From NCBI GenBank assembly GCA_016709765.1, contig JADJMD010000009.1:124001-188000 (forward strand): a DNA stretch of 64,000 nt, in the 5' to 3' direction. Positions 56,201 to 64,000 of this stretch are shown one piece after another. Both the position numbers and the translations under genes were made by a program. How positions within the stretch are numbered: the first letter of the stretch is position 1; each line of letters begins with the position of its first letter. This stretch comes from Ignavibacteriales bacterium (lineage in GTDB: Bacteria; Bacteroidota; Ignavibacteria; Ignavibacteriales; Ignavibacteriaceae). Under the pieces are notes generated by a model. The model did no database searches and was not told the origin of the DNA. It worked only from the letters and a program-made list of their open reading frames with translations.

Positions 56201-57458
56201 AAACTCAGTTTTTGTCGGTGATCTCAATCAAAATGGTGTTCTCGAAGTAGGTTTTCCTTATTCAAATAAAATTGAATTTTCTGAATTCGCAACATCAAAT
56301 TATCTAAGTACCCCAAATAATTTTTCAGGTTTTAGTATCAATTCATCAACAATCCAACTTAATTGGAATTCAAACGCACCTAAGTTTTATATTTATAAAG
56401 GTTTAAGCATTAGTAGTTTGGAACTAATCGATTCAACTTCCATTCCTAACTATTTTGATTCAAATATCAATTTAGATTCAACTTATTATTATGCAGTAAA
56501 GGCTTTTGATGCTAGTAAACCGGAGTCGCTTTCGGGAATGAGCAGTATTGTTGATGTTTTTGCCCACACTCCGGCAAAACCAGATTCAGCTTACAGCAAT
56601 AGTAATCGAAGCGTTATTGTAACATTTTCAGAAAAGATGAAAAACACAATTGAAAATTTGCAGGCTTTTAATATATTGGGTGTGGGTTATCCGAATTCAG
56701 TAACAGCTAATGATCAGTATTCTTATCTCTTATCATATACAACAAACTTACCAGCAGGGAATCAGAAACTTATTATTCAGGACATAAAAGATTTATTTAA
56801 TTCGCCGATAGAAACTGACTCATTAAATTTTACAGTCACTCCCAAACCTGAGGAAGAAACATTTTACGTTACATCTTTCGAAATTATTAATGCGTATAAA
56901 ATTAAACTAGTTTTTAATTTTAATGTTGATGTAACATCCGCACTAAATCCAAATAATTATACATTTGAACCATCAAATAAAGTTTCACTTGTAAGTATTG
57001 ATCCCAATGATTCTAAAATAATCTATTTAGATTTAACTAGTCAAAAACCTGTTGGTTCGATAGGAAAAGAATATGTCCTTAGAATTAATAATCTTGTTTC
57101 TAATACAGCAACAGGATCCATCGCTATAAATACAGGCTCCGGAAGCTATGTAGTTTTATCTACATATGCCAAAGATCTTTCTGATGTTTACGTTTATCCA
57201 AATCCAACTAAGGAATCCACTGAGAAAGTTACTTTTGCAAATCTGCCGCAACGTGCTAAAATTACTATTTGGACCATTGATGGAACCATGATAAATGAAA
57301 TTGAAGAAACCGACGGTAACGGTGGAGTTGATTTTAATTTAGTTGATTTTAGCGGTAATAAAATTGCAACGGGAGTTTATATTTACCGTGTTGTTCAATT
57401 AGACTCAGCAAATAATGAAGGTGAAGAAAAACTTGGTAAGTTTGCAATAGTAAGATGA
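53262..57458 (+). CDS. S8 (subtilisin-like) serine peptidase with C-terminal T9SS-type sorting domain
   Basis: A signal peptide (1-20, ending TLAQ) is followed by a short prodomain (to about 120) and a subtilase domain. The catalytic triad is Asp154 (LAIIDTGIDYLHPDL), His227 (DEHGHGTLVSGT) and Ser381 (SGTSASAPF). After it come beta-sandwich and FG-GAP/VCBS-like repeats (FGDFNNNGLADLL, IADMDGDGINEFW, SGDYDGDGKTELAV), FN3-like domains, and a C-terminal sorting domain with YVYPNPTKES and ATGVYIYR. It overlaps purF by 11 bases and pgsA by four. It is likely a surface-bound or released peptidase. Translation coupled to purF is unusual for a secreted peptidase. Confidence 0.92.
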   Translation: MKFNPILFLASIIFIAIPTLAQTTYFIKYKSNVPISVVESNVLQKILSNNLGDAPLALPTYDVNYLAKGLGRGDEVLGRIVKVQFSEIVQEANFNTILSSEPDIEYIQKSNTYRLDFVPNDSLLSEQWALEKIKAFDAWDITQGSDTVLLAIIDTGIDYLHPDLMNKIYKNPGESGIKSNNGIDDDDNGFIDDYMGWDFVDRVGFPFDSTGGDYLTWDNIPLDEHGHGTLVSGTFAAETNNISGIAGVAPKINILNLRSFDPGGYGEEDDAAAAILYAVKMGAKVINMSWGDYSFSYVLRDVIRYAYSQNVVLVASSGNNGSNVPHYPSGYSEVISIGNSTEQDFVAGSSNWGSTLDLVAPGSGITSTALNSDYSSFSGTSASAPFVSAAAALILSKQSFTNEEVKQILKSTSDDIGEAGWDLRSGAGRLNLFKALTVTAPAIVKFNYPTQDYATFNNDLPISVTVLSPYFISFNLEFGIGLNPDAWTTLIEERKSQAFNEEVFNLNLANFIDTSYTIRLIVFQNNGRTAEERVNFHIDRTPPITDLVNLIPAFYGNKSVPLAAIYTDDPSTVRMFYRKTGDSNFNFVTLDGFSTNNQFVKQLHYGFIPKDLVIQNTFYEIYFEAENLAGLITTKNNIGSNYFVSTSFNSDLSPEYILPYTLPAGDLYEDPMNITSNQFSDVSLRQGKDSHLFNFSNDSFILIDTLDSKYVKGFGDFNNNGLADLLTYFTYDGFIDEQSYQFSSTFIQKYSVISQDGGVRFWPIMAKDVDSDGTVEVFSIRDLNRVEVWDVQPNLSLLLVDSLMNFTPLDFGNNRINSPGAAIADMDGDGINEFWMVDEDGDIFSYDINTNNNFTTNSVIRTGFLGSSSYITSGDYDGDGKTELAVLLHSINQLDIVPFYRLIVFNISDSTTNILYDQAFFDASTEFSGAFRKTANSLRFADINNDNKDELLLYVFPYAYIFKNDLSENKIIAYKENINSNSVFVGDLNQNGVLEVGFPYSNKIEFSEFATSNYLSTPNNFSGFSINSSTIQLNWNSNAPKFYIYKGLSISSLELIDSTSIPNYFDSNINLDSTYYYAVKAFDASKPESLSGMSSIVDVFAHTPAKPDSAYSNSNRSVIVTFSEKMKNTIENLQAFNILGVGYPNSVTANDQYSYLLSYTTNLPAGNQKLIIQDIKDLFNSPIETDSLNFTVTPKPEEETFYVTSFEIINAYKIKLVFNFNVDVTSALNPNNYTFEPSNKVSLVSIDPNDSKIIYLDLTSQKPVGSIGKEYVLRINNLVSNTATGSIAINTGSGSYVVLSTYAKDLSDVYVYPNPTKESTEKVTFANLPQRAKITIWTIDGTMINEIEETDGNGGVDFNLVDFSGNKIATGVYIYRVVQLDSANNEGEEKLGKFAIVR

Positions 57459-58024
57459 AATACAGCAGTAAAGAAATATTTACAATCTCAAACGGAATTA
57501 GTTTTCTAAGATTTCTGTTAACAATTCCATTATGGTTTCTGTTAGATAGTTTTGAAATCCAATCTGTTCGCTATATAACGTTTGCCTTATGTATAGTTAT
57601 TGCTGCAACAGATATGCTAGATGGTTATCTTGCAAGAAAACTAAATCAGGTTACAGAAGTAGGTAAAATTATCGATCCGCTTGCGGATAAAGCCGCCATG
57701 GCTGTTGTTGTTGTAAAGCTATACATGATAGATGAAATTTCTGCTTTTTTCTTTTTTACAATAATTTCACGTGACCTAATTATTTTTATTGGCGGATTGT
57801 TAGTTTCAAATATTCTCGGCAGAGTTCTTCCATCAAATAAGCTTGGAAAGATTACTGTATTGTTTATCGGTTCAGTCATACTTTTAATTTTACTGGGCAT
57901 CGATAGAACGAATTATTTTTATTTATTTTTTTATTACTCTGCAATAATTTTAATGTTCATTTCACTAATTGCTTACATTTATAGAGCAATGGAATTTATA
58001 AAGAAAAAAAATGAGTCTGTTTAA
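57455..58024 (+). CDS. pgsA: CDP-diacylglycerol--glycerol-3-phosphate 3-phosphatidyltransferase
   Basis: Makes phosphatidylglycerol phosphate, the committed step to phosphatidylglycerol, in the inner membrane. The CDP-alcohol phosphotransferase motif D-x2-D-G-x2-A-R-x8-G-x3-D-x3-D is complete (DMLDGYLARKLNQV ... GKIIDPLADK). About five membrane helices are present. The 189 aa length is typical. It overlaps the S8 gene by four bases and ftsY by 14. Confidence 0.94.
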   Translation: MKYSSKEIFTISNGISFLRFLLTIPLWFLLDSFEIQSVRYITFALCIVIAATDMLDGYLARKLNQVTEVGKIIDPLADKAAMAVVVVKLYMIDEISAFFFFTIISRDLIIFIGGLLVSNILGRVLPSNKLGKITVLFIGSVILLILLGIDRTNYFYLFFYYSAIILMFISLIAYIYRAMEFIKKKNESV

Positions 58025-58940
58025 AAATTTTAATCTAAACAAATTAAAGGACGGTTTAAGCAAAACACGCGAAAAGATTATTAATTCAATTACTGAAACC
58101 GTTACAGGTAAAGCTGTAATTGATGATATGAGCATAGATAAGATTGAAGAGATTCTTTTAAGTTCTGATATTGGATTTGACACAACAGAACAAATTATTG
58201 AGTCATTAAAAAGAAATCTTAAATCAGAAAAAGATCGAAGCGGTGAAATGATAATTGAAGTTGTTAAAAGAGAATTAACAACTGTTTTATCTGTTGCAGT
58301 TTTAAATGGAAAAGATGTTTCATCGATAAAACCTTATATTATATTAATTGTTGGCGTAAATGGAGTAGGGAAGACAACAACTATTGGAAAATTGGCTAAC
58401 AATTATAAAAAGATTGGCAAAAAAGTAATTGTTGGTGCAGCTGATACTTTTCGTGCTGCTGCAAATGAACAATTAGCTATTTGGGCAAAACGAGCAGATG
58501 TTGACATAATCCAAAGCACAAAAGGTACTGATCCTTCTTCAGTGGTATTTGAGACGATTAGAAAATCCATTGATGAGCGATATGACGTTGTTTTAATTGA
58601 TACTGCCGGTAGATTGCACAATAAAACTAATTTAATGAGCGAGTTAGATAAAATTGGTCGTGTGATTAAAAAGCTGCTCCCAGATGCTCCGCATGAAACT
58701 CTTTTGATTGTTGATGGAAATACCGGACAAAATGCTCTTTTACAAGCAGAAGAATTTTCTAAGGTAGTAAATCTTACTGGTTTAGTTATCACTAAGTTAG
58801 ATGGCACTGCCAAAGGCGGAGTAGTTTTTCAGATCGTTGCTAAACAAAGGGTTCCTATTAAATTTATTGGTATTGGCGAAAGCATTGATGATTTACAAGA
58901 GTTTGATTCAAAATCATTTGTTGAGGCACTATTTAATTAG
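58011..58940 (+). CDS. ftsY: Signal recognition particle receptor FtsY
   Basis: The membrane-associated GTPase that receives SRP-bound ribosomes for co-translational insertion. It has the NG domain: GVNGVGKTTTIGKLA (G1), DTFRAAANEQL, DTAGRLHNK (G3), TKLDGTAKGG (G4) and FIGIGES. The acidic N-terminal A domain is very short, so this is a minimal FtsY of 309 aa. It overlaps pgsA by 14 bases. Confidence 0.96.
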   Translation: MSLFKNFNLNKLKDGLSKTREKIINSITETVTGKAVIDDMSIDKIEEILLSSDIGFDTTEQIIESLKRNLKSEKDRSGEMIIEVVKRELTTVLSVAVLNGKDVSSIKPYIILIVGVNGVGKTTTIGKLANNYKKIGKKVIVGAADTFRAAANEQLAIWAKRADVDIIQSTKGTDPSSVVFETIRKSIDERYDVVLIDTAGRLHNKTNLMSELDKIGRVIKKLLPDAPHETLLIVDGNTGQNALLQAEEFSKVVNLTGLVITKLDGTAKGGVVFQIVAKQRVPIKFIGIGESIDDLQEFDSKSFVEALFN

Positions 58941-58948
58941 GTTAAATT

Positions 58949-59155
58949 ATGTTAATGAAAAAACCGCGACATAGAATTTTTGAATATCCATCAAGATTCT
59001 ATAAACCTGAAAATGATCCGCAAGAAAAATTTAGAAAAAGATTAGGTTTTCAGAGTTATCGAAAGTTCAGACAAAAAAAGAAGAGTCCTATAATCTGGAT
59101 AGTATTTATTCTTGCTGTGATTTTTATAATTATTAAATTAGGTAGTAAGGGATAA
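58949..59155 (+). CDS. Small basic protein with C-terminal membrane helix, hypothetical
   Basis: The first 45 residues are basic and polar (RFYKPENDPQEKFRKRLGFQSYRKF); the last 20 form a hydrophobic helix (SPIIWIVFILAVIFIIIKLG), so it is probably tail-anchored in the inner membrane. It follows ftsY after eight bases. A second in-frame ATG two codons in is also possible. No family is recognised. Confidence 0.6.
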   Translation: MLMKKPRHRIFEYPSRFYKPENDPQEKFRKRLGFQSYRKFRQKKKSPIIWIVFILAVIFIIIKLGSKG

Positions 59156-59209
59156 AACAGGAAAGTTCTTAGTTTACATAATATACATTATCGGACATTT
59201 CCATTATTC

Positions 59210-61285
59210 TTACCATTCAGACGTTTTTGCGATCTTTTCTTCAGTTCCAAATAAGACTAATATATCACTCTCTTCAATTTTATAATTATGAACCGGCATA
59301 ATTATTTTTGATTCTTTCTCGGTCTCATTAAAAAGCTCTTTGGATTTTTTAATCATTAAAACTTCTAATCCGTAAGTGTTTCTTAATTTTAGCTGTGCTA
59401 AAGTTTTGCCAACAAATAGATTACTTGGTTTGCATTCTATAATTGCATAACCATCAGCAATCCTGGATATTTTAGTCTCTCGTAACGTATTTATCTCTCT
59501 GGACAGTCCATCTGCTAGATCGCTTTTAAGACTTTCCTTATTATAACTTGATAATATATCATGCCTGGAAACGATTCCAATTATTTGTTTGTCATTTTCT
59601 ATTGAGACGACCGGAACTTCATCAATGTCTAATCGTGTTAAAATCTTTAGTACATGATCTAGATCGTGATTTACGTAAACTGTTGTGATTCGATTAGATG
59701 CAATATCACTAGCAATTATTGATTCTCTAAGTGTCTCAAATTCCATTATAAGAGGTCTTATCTGAGTCTCAGAAATTGCTCCTGTTAAATTATCCTCATC
59801 ATCAATTGTATATATTATATGATGCTCAGCTTCCATCAATTTAGCAACAACTTTTTCTAAAGAAGCGTTTTGGTGAACCAAAACTGGATTAATCTGCATA
59901 ACTTCTTCCACACTTATCGATTTTAATATACTAGCTTCTTTTCCACCAGTTAATCTGAATCCTTGTTTTTCCAATTTCTTAATGTGATAAGAGCCTTTAT
60001 TGACGATTTGTACCATTGTGGAACTTACAATAACGGAAAGCATCAAGGGTAAAATAAAAGAATACTCACGTGTCATTTCAAATAACATTAGAATTGCAGT
60101 AATCGGTATTGAATTTATACCTGCAAGGCTTGCTCCCATTCCAACTAGTATATATGTTGTTGGGTCTGCTGGAATGCCTAAAAACTTTTGTACTCCAAAT
60201 GAGAATAGATAGCCTGCGCAAGCACCCATAAATAAAGAAGGTGCAAATGTTCCTCCAAAACCGCCGGAGTTAAGTGTTAATGGAACGAGAATAAACTTGA
60301 GAACTAATAAAACTGCTACAACTTGCCACGTACTTGAGTTGCTTAAAATTTGGTTAATTCCAGAATATCCAACACCAAAAATATCTTTATAAAAATAGCC
60401 GCTAACTCCGACTAACAATCCAACAGATACCATTGTTACCCATTGAGGTATTTTTTTTAGAAAGCCTTTTTTGAATTGGTTTGCAGTATAATCATCATAC
60501 TTTAAAAACAGAACTGAAAGCACACCACAGAAAAGTCCTAATAAAATAAAAAGATAGAAATACTGATACTCCCCAATATGTGGAATGTCAAAGGTAAAAA
60601 CAGATTCATTACCCAAGAAAATTCTAGAGATCGCACTTGCTGTTACGGAAGCTAAAATTAGTGCTGAAAAAGTAGGCGTTTGAAAATCATTAAGTAAAAT
60701 AATTTCTAACGCAAAAAATACTCCGCCTAACGGAGTGTTGAAAATTGCTGCAATTGCGGCTCCTGAACCTGCTGCAGTAAAAATTCTTCTACGTTGATCT
60801 GAGACTTTAAAGATTGTAGCTAGCTTGCTTGCAACACCTCCTCCAATTTGTGCAGCAGGACCTTCTGGTCCAACAGTTCCACCGGAACCAATAGAAATTA
60901 CTGGTGCGAGAAAATGAAATAAAGTTGTTCGGAGTGGGATATAGCCCCCTGTAAATGCTACTGATTTAATTATCTCAAGCACTCCCCTTTTTTTAGCGAT
61001 ATCCGGAGCAGTTCTTATCATCAAATATTGAATGAACATTCCAATCGCGGGCAAAAGAATAACAGCTGCTGTTCCTAAAAAGTAAAGCCCTTCTTTTGTC
61101 TTTTCAAAAAATACATTATTAAAAAATTCAATCGATAAATGGAAAAAAACTGCTGCTAATCCAGCCGCAGCTCCAATCAAAATAGCATAAAAACTGAAAA
61201 AAGTATATTCCGGAAAAGCAATCTTCTCTAAATAGATTTTCATTCTATCTACAAAAGGAATAATATTTTTAACTTCTTTTAGCAA
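59210..61285 (-). CDS. ClC-type chloride channel/antiporter with CBS pair and RCK_C domain
   Basis: A ClC transporter core (about 1-435) with the ion-coordinating motifs GSGGTVGPEGPAAQ (containing the gating-type Glu), GGFGGTFAPSLFMG and an aromatic/Tyr near the C-terminal end of the core. Two CBS domains (about 455-575) follow, then an RCK/TrkA_C domain (about 595-685). The CBS and RCK parts suggest regulation by a nucleotide or another ligand. Whether it acts as channel or Cl-/H+ antiporter cannot be settled from sequence alone. It converges with the small gene after ftsY and precedes no obvious operon partner. Confidence 0.93.
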   Translation of the reverse strand: MLKEVKNIIPFVDRMKIYLEKIAFPEYTFFSFYAILIGAAAGLAAVFFHLSIEFFNNVFFEKTKEGLYFLGTAAVILLPAIGMFIQYLMIRTAPDIAKKRGVLEIIKSVAFTGGYIPLRTTLFHFLAPVISIGSGGTVGPEGPAAQIGGGVASKLATIFKVSDQRRRIFTAAGSGAAIAAIFNTPLGGVFFALEIILLNDFQTPTFSALILASVTASAISRIFLGNESVFTFDIPHIGEYQYFYLFILLGLFCGVLSVLFLKYDDYTANQFKKGFLKKIPQWVTMVSVGLLVGVSGYFYKDIFGVGYSGINQILSNSSTWQVVAVLLVLKFILVPLTLNSGGFGGTFAPSLFMGACAGYLFSFGVQKFLGIPADPTTYILVGMGASLAGINSIPITAILMLFEMTREYSFILPLMLSVIVSSTMVQIVNKGSYHIKKLEKQGFRLTGGKEASILKSISVEEVMQINPVLVHQNASLEKVVAKLMEAEHHIIYTIDDEDNLTGAISETQIRPLIMEFETLRESIIASDIASNRITTVYVNHDLDHVLKILTRLDIDEVPVVSIENDKQIIGIVSRHDILSSYNKESLKSDLADGLSREINTLRETKISRIADGYAIIECKPSNLFVGKTLAQLKLRNTYGLEVLMIKKSKELFNETEKESKIIMPVHNYKIEESDILVLFGTEEKIAKTSEW

Positions 61286-61307
61286 TAAAATTCATTTCGC
61301 TTATTCA

Positions 61308-62156
61308 TCAGTAATTGTAAAATCCCTCTCCAGATTTACGACCAAGCTTATTAGCAGCAACCATTTTTTTTAGTAATGGGCACGGGCGATATTTTGGATC
61401 ATTAAAGCCCTCATATAAAACATTCATAATTGCAAGACAAACATCCAATCCAATAAAATCTGCGAGTGTCAAAGGTCCCATTGGATGCGCCATTCCAAGT
61501 TTCATAACAGAGTCAATCGCTTCTTTGGACGCTACGCCTTCCATTAAAGAAAAAATCGCTTCGTTAATCATAGGCATTAAAATTCTATTGGATATAAATC
61601 CAGGATAATCAAAAACTTCAACCGGTTCTTTATCGAGTTTTGTTGTCAACTCTTTAATTATTTCATAGGTTTCATCAGAGGTGGAATAGCCTCTAATTAT
61701 TTCCACGAGTTTCATTACAGGAACCGGATTCATAAAGTGCATCCCGATAAATTTATCGGGGCGACAATCGGCAGAAAGTTCTGTAATCGAGATTGATGAC
61801 GTATTCGAAGCAAATACACAATCAGTATTTAATCGATCTTGTAAACTCTTAAATATAGATATTTTAGCATCTTTATTCTCATAAATTGCTTCTATAACTA
61901 AATTCATATCTTCGGGAATATTTTCTATCCCAATTGTTTTTGTTATTTTAGATAGAGCCTGTTTTTTCTCATCCTCCGAAATTACTTGTTTTTTGATTTG
62001 TCTATCAAGATTTCCTGAAATTGTTTTTAGCGCTCGTTGATATAGATCTTCGTTCATTTCAGTTAAAAAGACATCAAATCCATTCATTGCAAAAACGTGG
62101 GCAATTCCATTTCCCATCGTTCCCCCACCAATTACAGCAACTTTATTAATATTCAT
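61308..62156 (-). CDS. 3-hydroxybutyryl-CoA dehydrogenase
   Basis: An NAD-dependent enzyme reducing acetoacetyl-CoA or oxidising 3-hydroxyacyl-CoA. The N-terminal Rossmann motif GGGTMGNGIAHVFAMNGFDV is intact, followed by FASNTSSISITEL and the catalytic His in GMHFMNPVPVMKLVEI. The C-terminal domain has FISNRILMPMINEA and DFIGLDVCLAIM. The 282 aa length is that of a stand-alone Hbd/PaaH enzyme. It is 14 bases downstream of the thiolase gene; together they run acetyl-CoA to 3-hydroxybutyryl-CoA or the reverse (fatty-acid or butyrate metabolism). Confidence 0.95.
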   Translation of the reverse strand: MNINKVAVIGGGTMGNGIAHVFAMNGFDVFLTEMNEDLYQRALKTISGNLDRQIKKQVISEDEKKQALSKITKTIGIENIPEDMNLVIEAIYENKDAKISIFKSLQDRLNTDCVFASNTSSISITELSADCRPDKFIGMHFMNPVPVMKLVEIIRGYSTSDETYEIIKELTTKLDKEPVEVFDYPGFISNRILMPMINEAIFSLMEGVASKEAIDSVMKLGMAHPMGPLTLADFIGLDVCLAIMNVLYEGFNDPKYRPCPLLKKMVAANKLGRKSGEGFYNY

Positions 62157-62170
62157 TAAAATCTCTCCTG

Positions 62171-63349
62171 TTATTTATAATTTTTAACAATTAGTGCAGA
62201 AGCTTCTCCGCCTCCGATACAAAGCGAAGCTAATCCATATTCTAAATCTCGCTTTTTCATTTCGTGGATAAGGGTTACTAAAATTCTTGCTCCGCTTGCG
62301 CCGATTGGATGACCGAGCGCGACTGCACCACCATTTACATTTACATTGTCAGAATTTAATCCAAGCAATTTGTTAACGACCAAAGACACAACAGCAAATG
62401 CTTCATTAATTTCGTAAAGGTTAATGTCTTTGGTTGTCAATCCAGATTTCTTTAAAACTTTATTTATTGCATCAGCCGGAGCGGTTGTAAATTCTATTGG
62501 CGCTTTTGCTGCTGAACTTTGAGCCACAATTTCTACAAGAGGTTTTAAACCAAGTGATTTTGCTTTTTCTTCGGTCATAATTAATAATGCTGCCGCACCA
62601 TCGTTTATACTTGAAGCATTAGCTGCGGTTACAACACCATTCTTATCGAATACCGGTCTGAGAGTAGGGATTTTATCAAATTTTACTTTGCCAGGCTCTT
62701 CATCCTTATCAACAATTGATTCTCCTGTTTTTGATGAAATTTTAACTGGATAAATTTCATCTTTGAATCTACCCGATTTATTAGCCTCAATAGCTCTTTT
62801 GTAGGATTCAATTGCAAAATTATCTAACTGTTCACGCGTAAAAGAAAAATCCTTTGCACAAGATTCTGCACAATTACCCATGTGCATATTATTATAAGAA
62901 TCCCATAATCCATCCAAAACAATGGAATCTTTAACTTCTCCGTGTCCTAACCTGTAACCATTGCGCGCATTCTGCAAAAGATAAGGCGCATTAGACATAC
63001 TTTCCTGTCCCCCGGCAATAATAACTTCTGCGTCTCCAAGTGCAATTGCTTGTTGAGCAAGCATTACAGCTTTTAATCCGCTACCACACATTTTATTAAT
63101 TGTCATACATTCGGTTTTGTTTGGAAGTCCTGCGAAAATAGCGGATTGCCTCGCAGGTGCTTGACCTTGTCCAGCCATCAAAACATTGCCCATAATAACT
63201 TCGTCAATTAAATTAGGATCAATTTTAGAATCCTCTAAAACTGCATTTATGGCAAAGCTGCCAAGTTGCCCTGAGCTAAATGATGCAAGTGCGCCATTAA
63301 AAGATCCAATTGCGGTTCTTTTTGCAGAAACTATTACTACTTTTTTCAT
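62171..63349 (-). CDS. Acetyl-CoA C-acetyltransferase (thiolase)
   Basis: Condenses two acetyl-CoA to acetoacetyl-CoA, or cleaves 3-ketoacyl-CoA. Catalytic residues are visible: the nucleophilic Cys in NKMCGSGLKA, His in GGAVALGHPIGASG and the final Cys in SLCIGGGEAS. Length 392 aa is normal. The partner hbd gene is downstream in the same direction, forming a two-gene operon. Confidence 0.96.
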   Translation of the reverse strand: MKKVVIVSAKRTAIGSFNGALASFSSGQLGSFAINAVLEDSKIDPNLIDEVIMGNVLMAGQGQAPARQSAIFAGLPNKTECMTINKMCGSGLKAVMLAQQAIALGDAEVIIAGGQESMSNAPYLLQNARNGYRLGHGEVKDSIVLDGLWDSYNNMHMGNCAESCAKDFSFTREQLDNFAIESYKRAIEANKSGRFKDEIYPVKISSKTGESIVDKDEEPGKVKFDKIPTLRPVFDKNGVVTAANASSINDGAAALLIMTEEKAKSLGLKPLVEIVAQSSAAKAPIEFTTAPADAINKVLKKSGLTTKDINLYEINEAFAVVSLVVNKLLGLNSDNVNVNGGAVALGHPIGASGARILVTLIHEMKKRDLEYGLASLCIGGGEASALIVKNYK

Positions 63350-63410
63350 AATAACCTTTAGTAAAATTGTTTTTGATTTTAGACTAAAATAAAGAAATTA
63401 TATTAAAGAT

Positions 63411-64000
63411 TCAGGTTGAAGTTTTGTTAACTGAAGCTGTTAGATTTGATAATTGAAATATGATATTACTTACGGCGAGGTTAAGATTTAAATTGCTCCT
63501 AAAACTTGATGCGATGCGATCAAGACTGTTTGTTACCGCGGCAACATTTACATCCGGAAACTTAGAATTAAATTTTTCAAGAGTTTCGATTTGTTTTGAA
63601 AAGAAGAACTTATTGTGATTATGTAATCTAAATTTTTGAAAATCATTTAGCCAGATTATTATCATTGTTATAATTAACTTTATTCTGGTAACATCTGATT
63701 CGTTCACCATTTCTTCAAACTCCATAAAAGCAGAATTATACTTTTTGCCAAATGAGTATCGCAATATTTTTATGGTTTTATCCAGCAGATCTTCAAAATC
63801 ATTTTCAATTAATGATGTGGCAGCTTGAGTTGAACCTCCTGAAAATGGAACAACTTCGATTGCAATTGATGAATCAATTTTAAACTTATTTATTAAAATA
63901 TTTTCCAATTCAATATTTTCTAATGGTTGAAAATGGACTTTCCAACATCTTGATCGAATGGTTTCTCTTAACTTCTCAGGTGCTGAAGTGCAAAGAATAA
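63411..64000 (-). CDS. holB: DNA polymerase III subunit delta' (C-terminal part; continues beyond the window)
   Basis: The frame is open to the window end; upstream of the TTG at 63908 it reads ILCTSAPEKLRETIRSRCWK, the sensor-1/SRC motif of clamp-loader delta' and gamma subunits. The rest is the helical C-terminal collar domain without a zinc or gamma-type extension, which fits delta' in length and pattern. Delta' is part of the clamp loader that places the beta ring on DNA. Start and AAA+ N-terminus are outside the window, so gamma/tau is not fully excluded. Confidence 0.8.
   Translation of the reverse strand, partial: ILCTSAPEKLRETIRSRCWKVHFQPLENIELENILINKFKIDSSIAIEVVPFSGGSTQAATSLIENDFEDLLDKTIKILRYSFGKKYNSAFMEFEEMVNESDVTRIKLIITMIIIWLNDFQKFRLHNHNKFFFSKQIETLEKFNSKFPDVNVAAVTNSLDRIASSFRSNLNLNLAVSNIIFQLSNLTASVNKTST

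Overview
This looks like a chromosomal segment of a low-GC, Gram-negative bacterium of the Bacteroidota/Chlorobiota supergroup, most likely an Ignavibacteria-type organism. That is inferred from gene content, not from a database match. Five secreted proteins end in a type IX secretion (T9SS) type A sorting domain with the YPNPFNPST signature. There is a one-piece hybrid two-component sensor/regulator, a TonB-dependent receptor with a carboxypeptidase-regulatory-like front domain, and a parA-parB-DUF5683 gene order typical of this supergroup. Inverted repeats, terminators and two tRNA genes are listed separately. No phage, insertion sequence or CRISPR array was found.

Layout. 1-885 is the 5' part of a TonB-dependent receptor on the minus strand, divergent from a 1396-residue hybrid two-component regulator (1146-5336). 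5508-14512 is a surface/secretome island: a giant repeat protein, two propeller-like proteins and a mini-protein carrying T9SS sorting domains, plus an S74 (tail-fibre chaperone) protein; a tiny membrane ORF and a lipoprotein follow. 15552-20268 holds a THUMP RNA methyltransferase, tRNA-Arg, an OmpA/TSP3 porin-like protein and a frameshifted NFACT/Rqc2 gene. 20379-28325 is a plus-strand housekeeping run: PASTA protein, rpe, folP, cdaA, a frameshifted glycosyltransferase, a CHAD protein, a UPF0173 hydrolase, frameshifted parA, parB, DUF5683 and a zinc-ribbon/Yip1-like protein. 28388-33308 carries nadB, a membrane protein, a small conserved ORF overlapping aroQ, a MerR regulator, tRNA-Pro, a PEGA lipoprotein and a bacteriohemerythrin. 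33477-38364 has an M16 peptidase and dsbD.

38543-45649 is the most unusual block. A CHASE2-sigma54 activator faces, tail to tail, a three-gene minus-strand operon (lipoprotein, beta-barrel/transglutaminase fusion, FecR-like/TPR protein). Behind it lies another lipoprotein gene whose upstream region carries a three-copy TGCATGGAA-type operator cluster and a -24-like TGGCAC box. 45900-64000 contains an ABC-F ATPase, a phosphodiester glycosidase, an SMP-30-like protein, a secreted MetX-like hydrolase, a CoA-binding protein, a tightly overlapping purF / S8 protease / pgsA / ftsY run, a ClC channel with CBS and RCK domains, an hbd-thl pair and the 3' part of holB.

Three conserved genes (NFACT, the GT2 glycosyltransferase and parA) are each broken by what looks like one missing base in an A/T homopolymer within about 6 kb. 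This is most simply read as consensus error in the assembly, although slippage-rescued genes are an alternative for the two A6 sites. Start codons were moved downstream where a better ribosome-binding site or mature N-terminus supported it. Residue numbers are derived from the stated starts.
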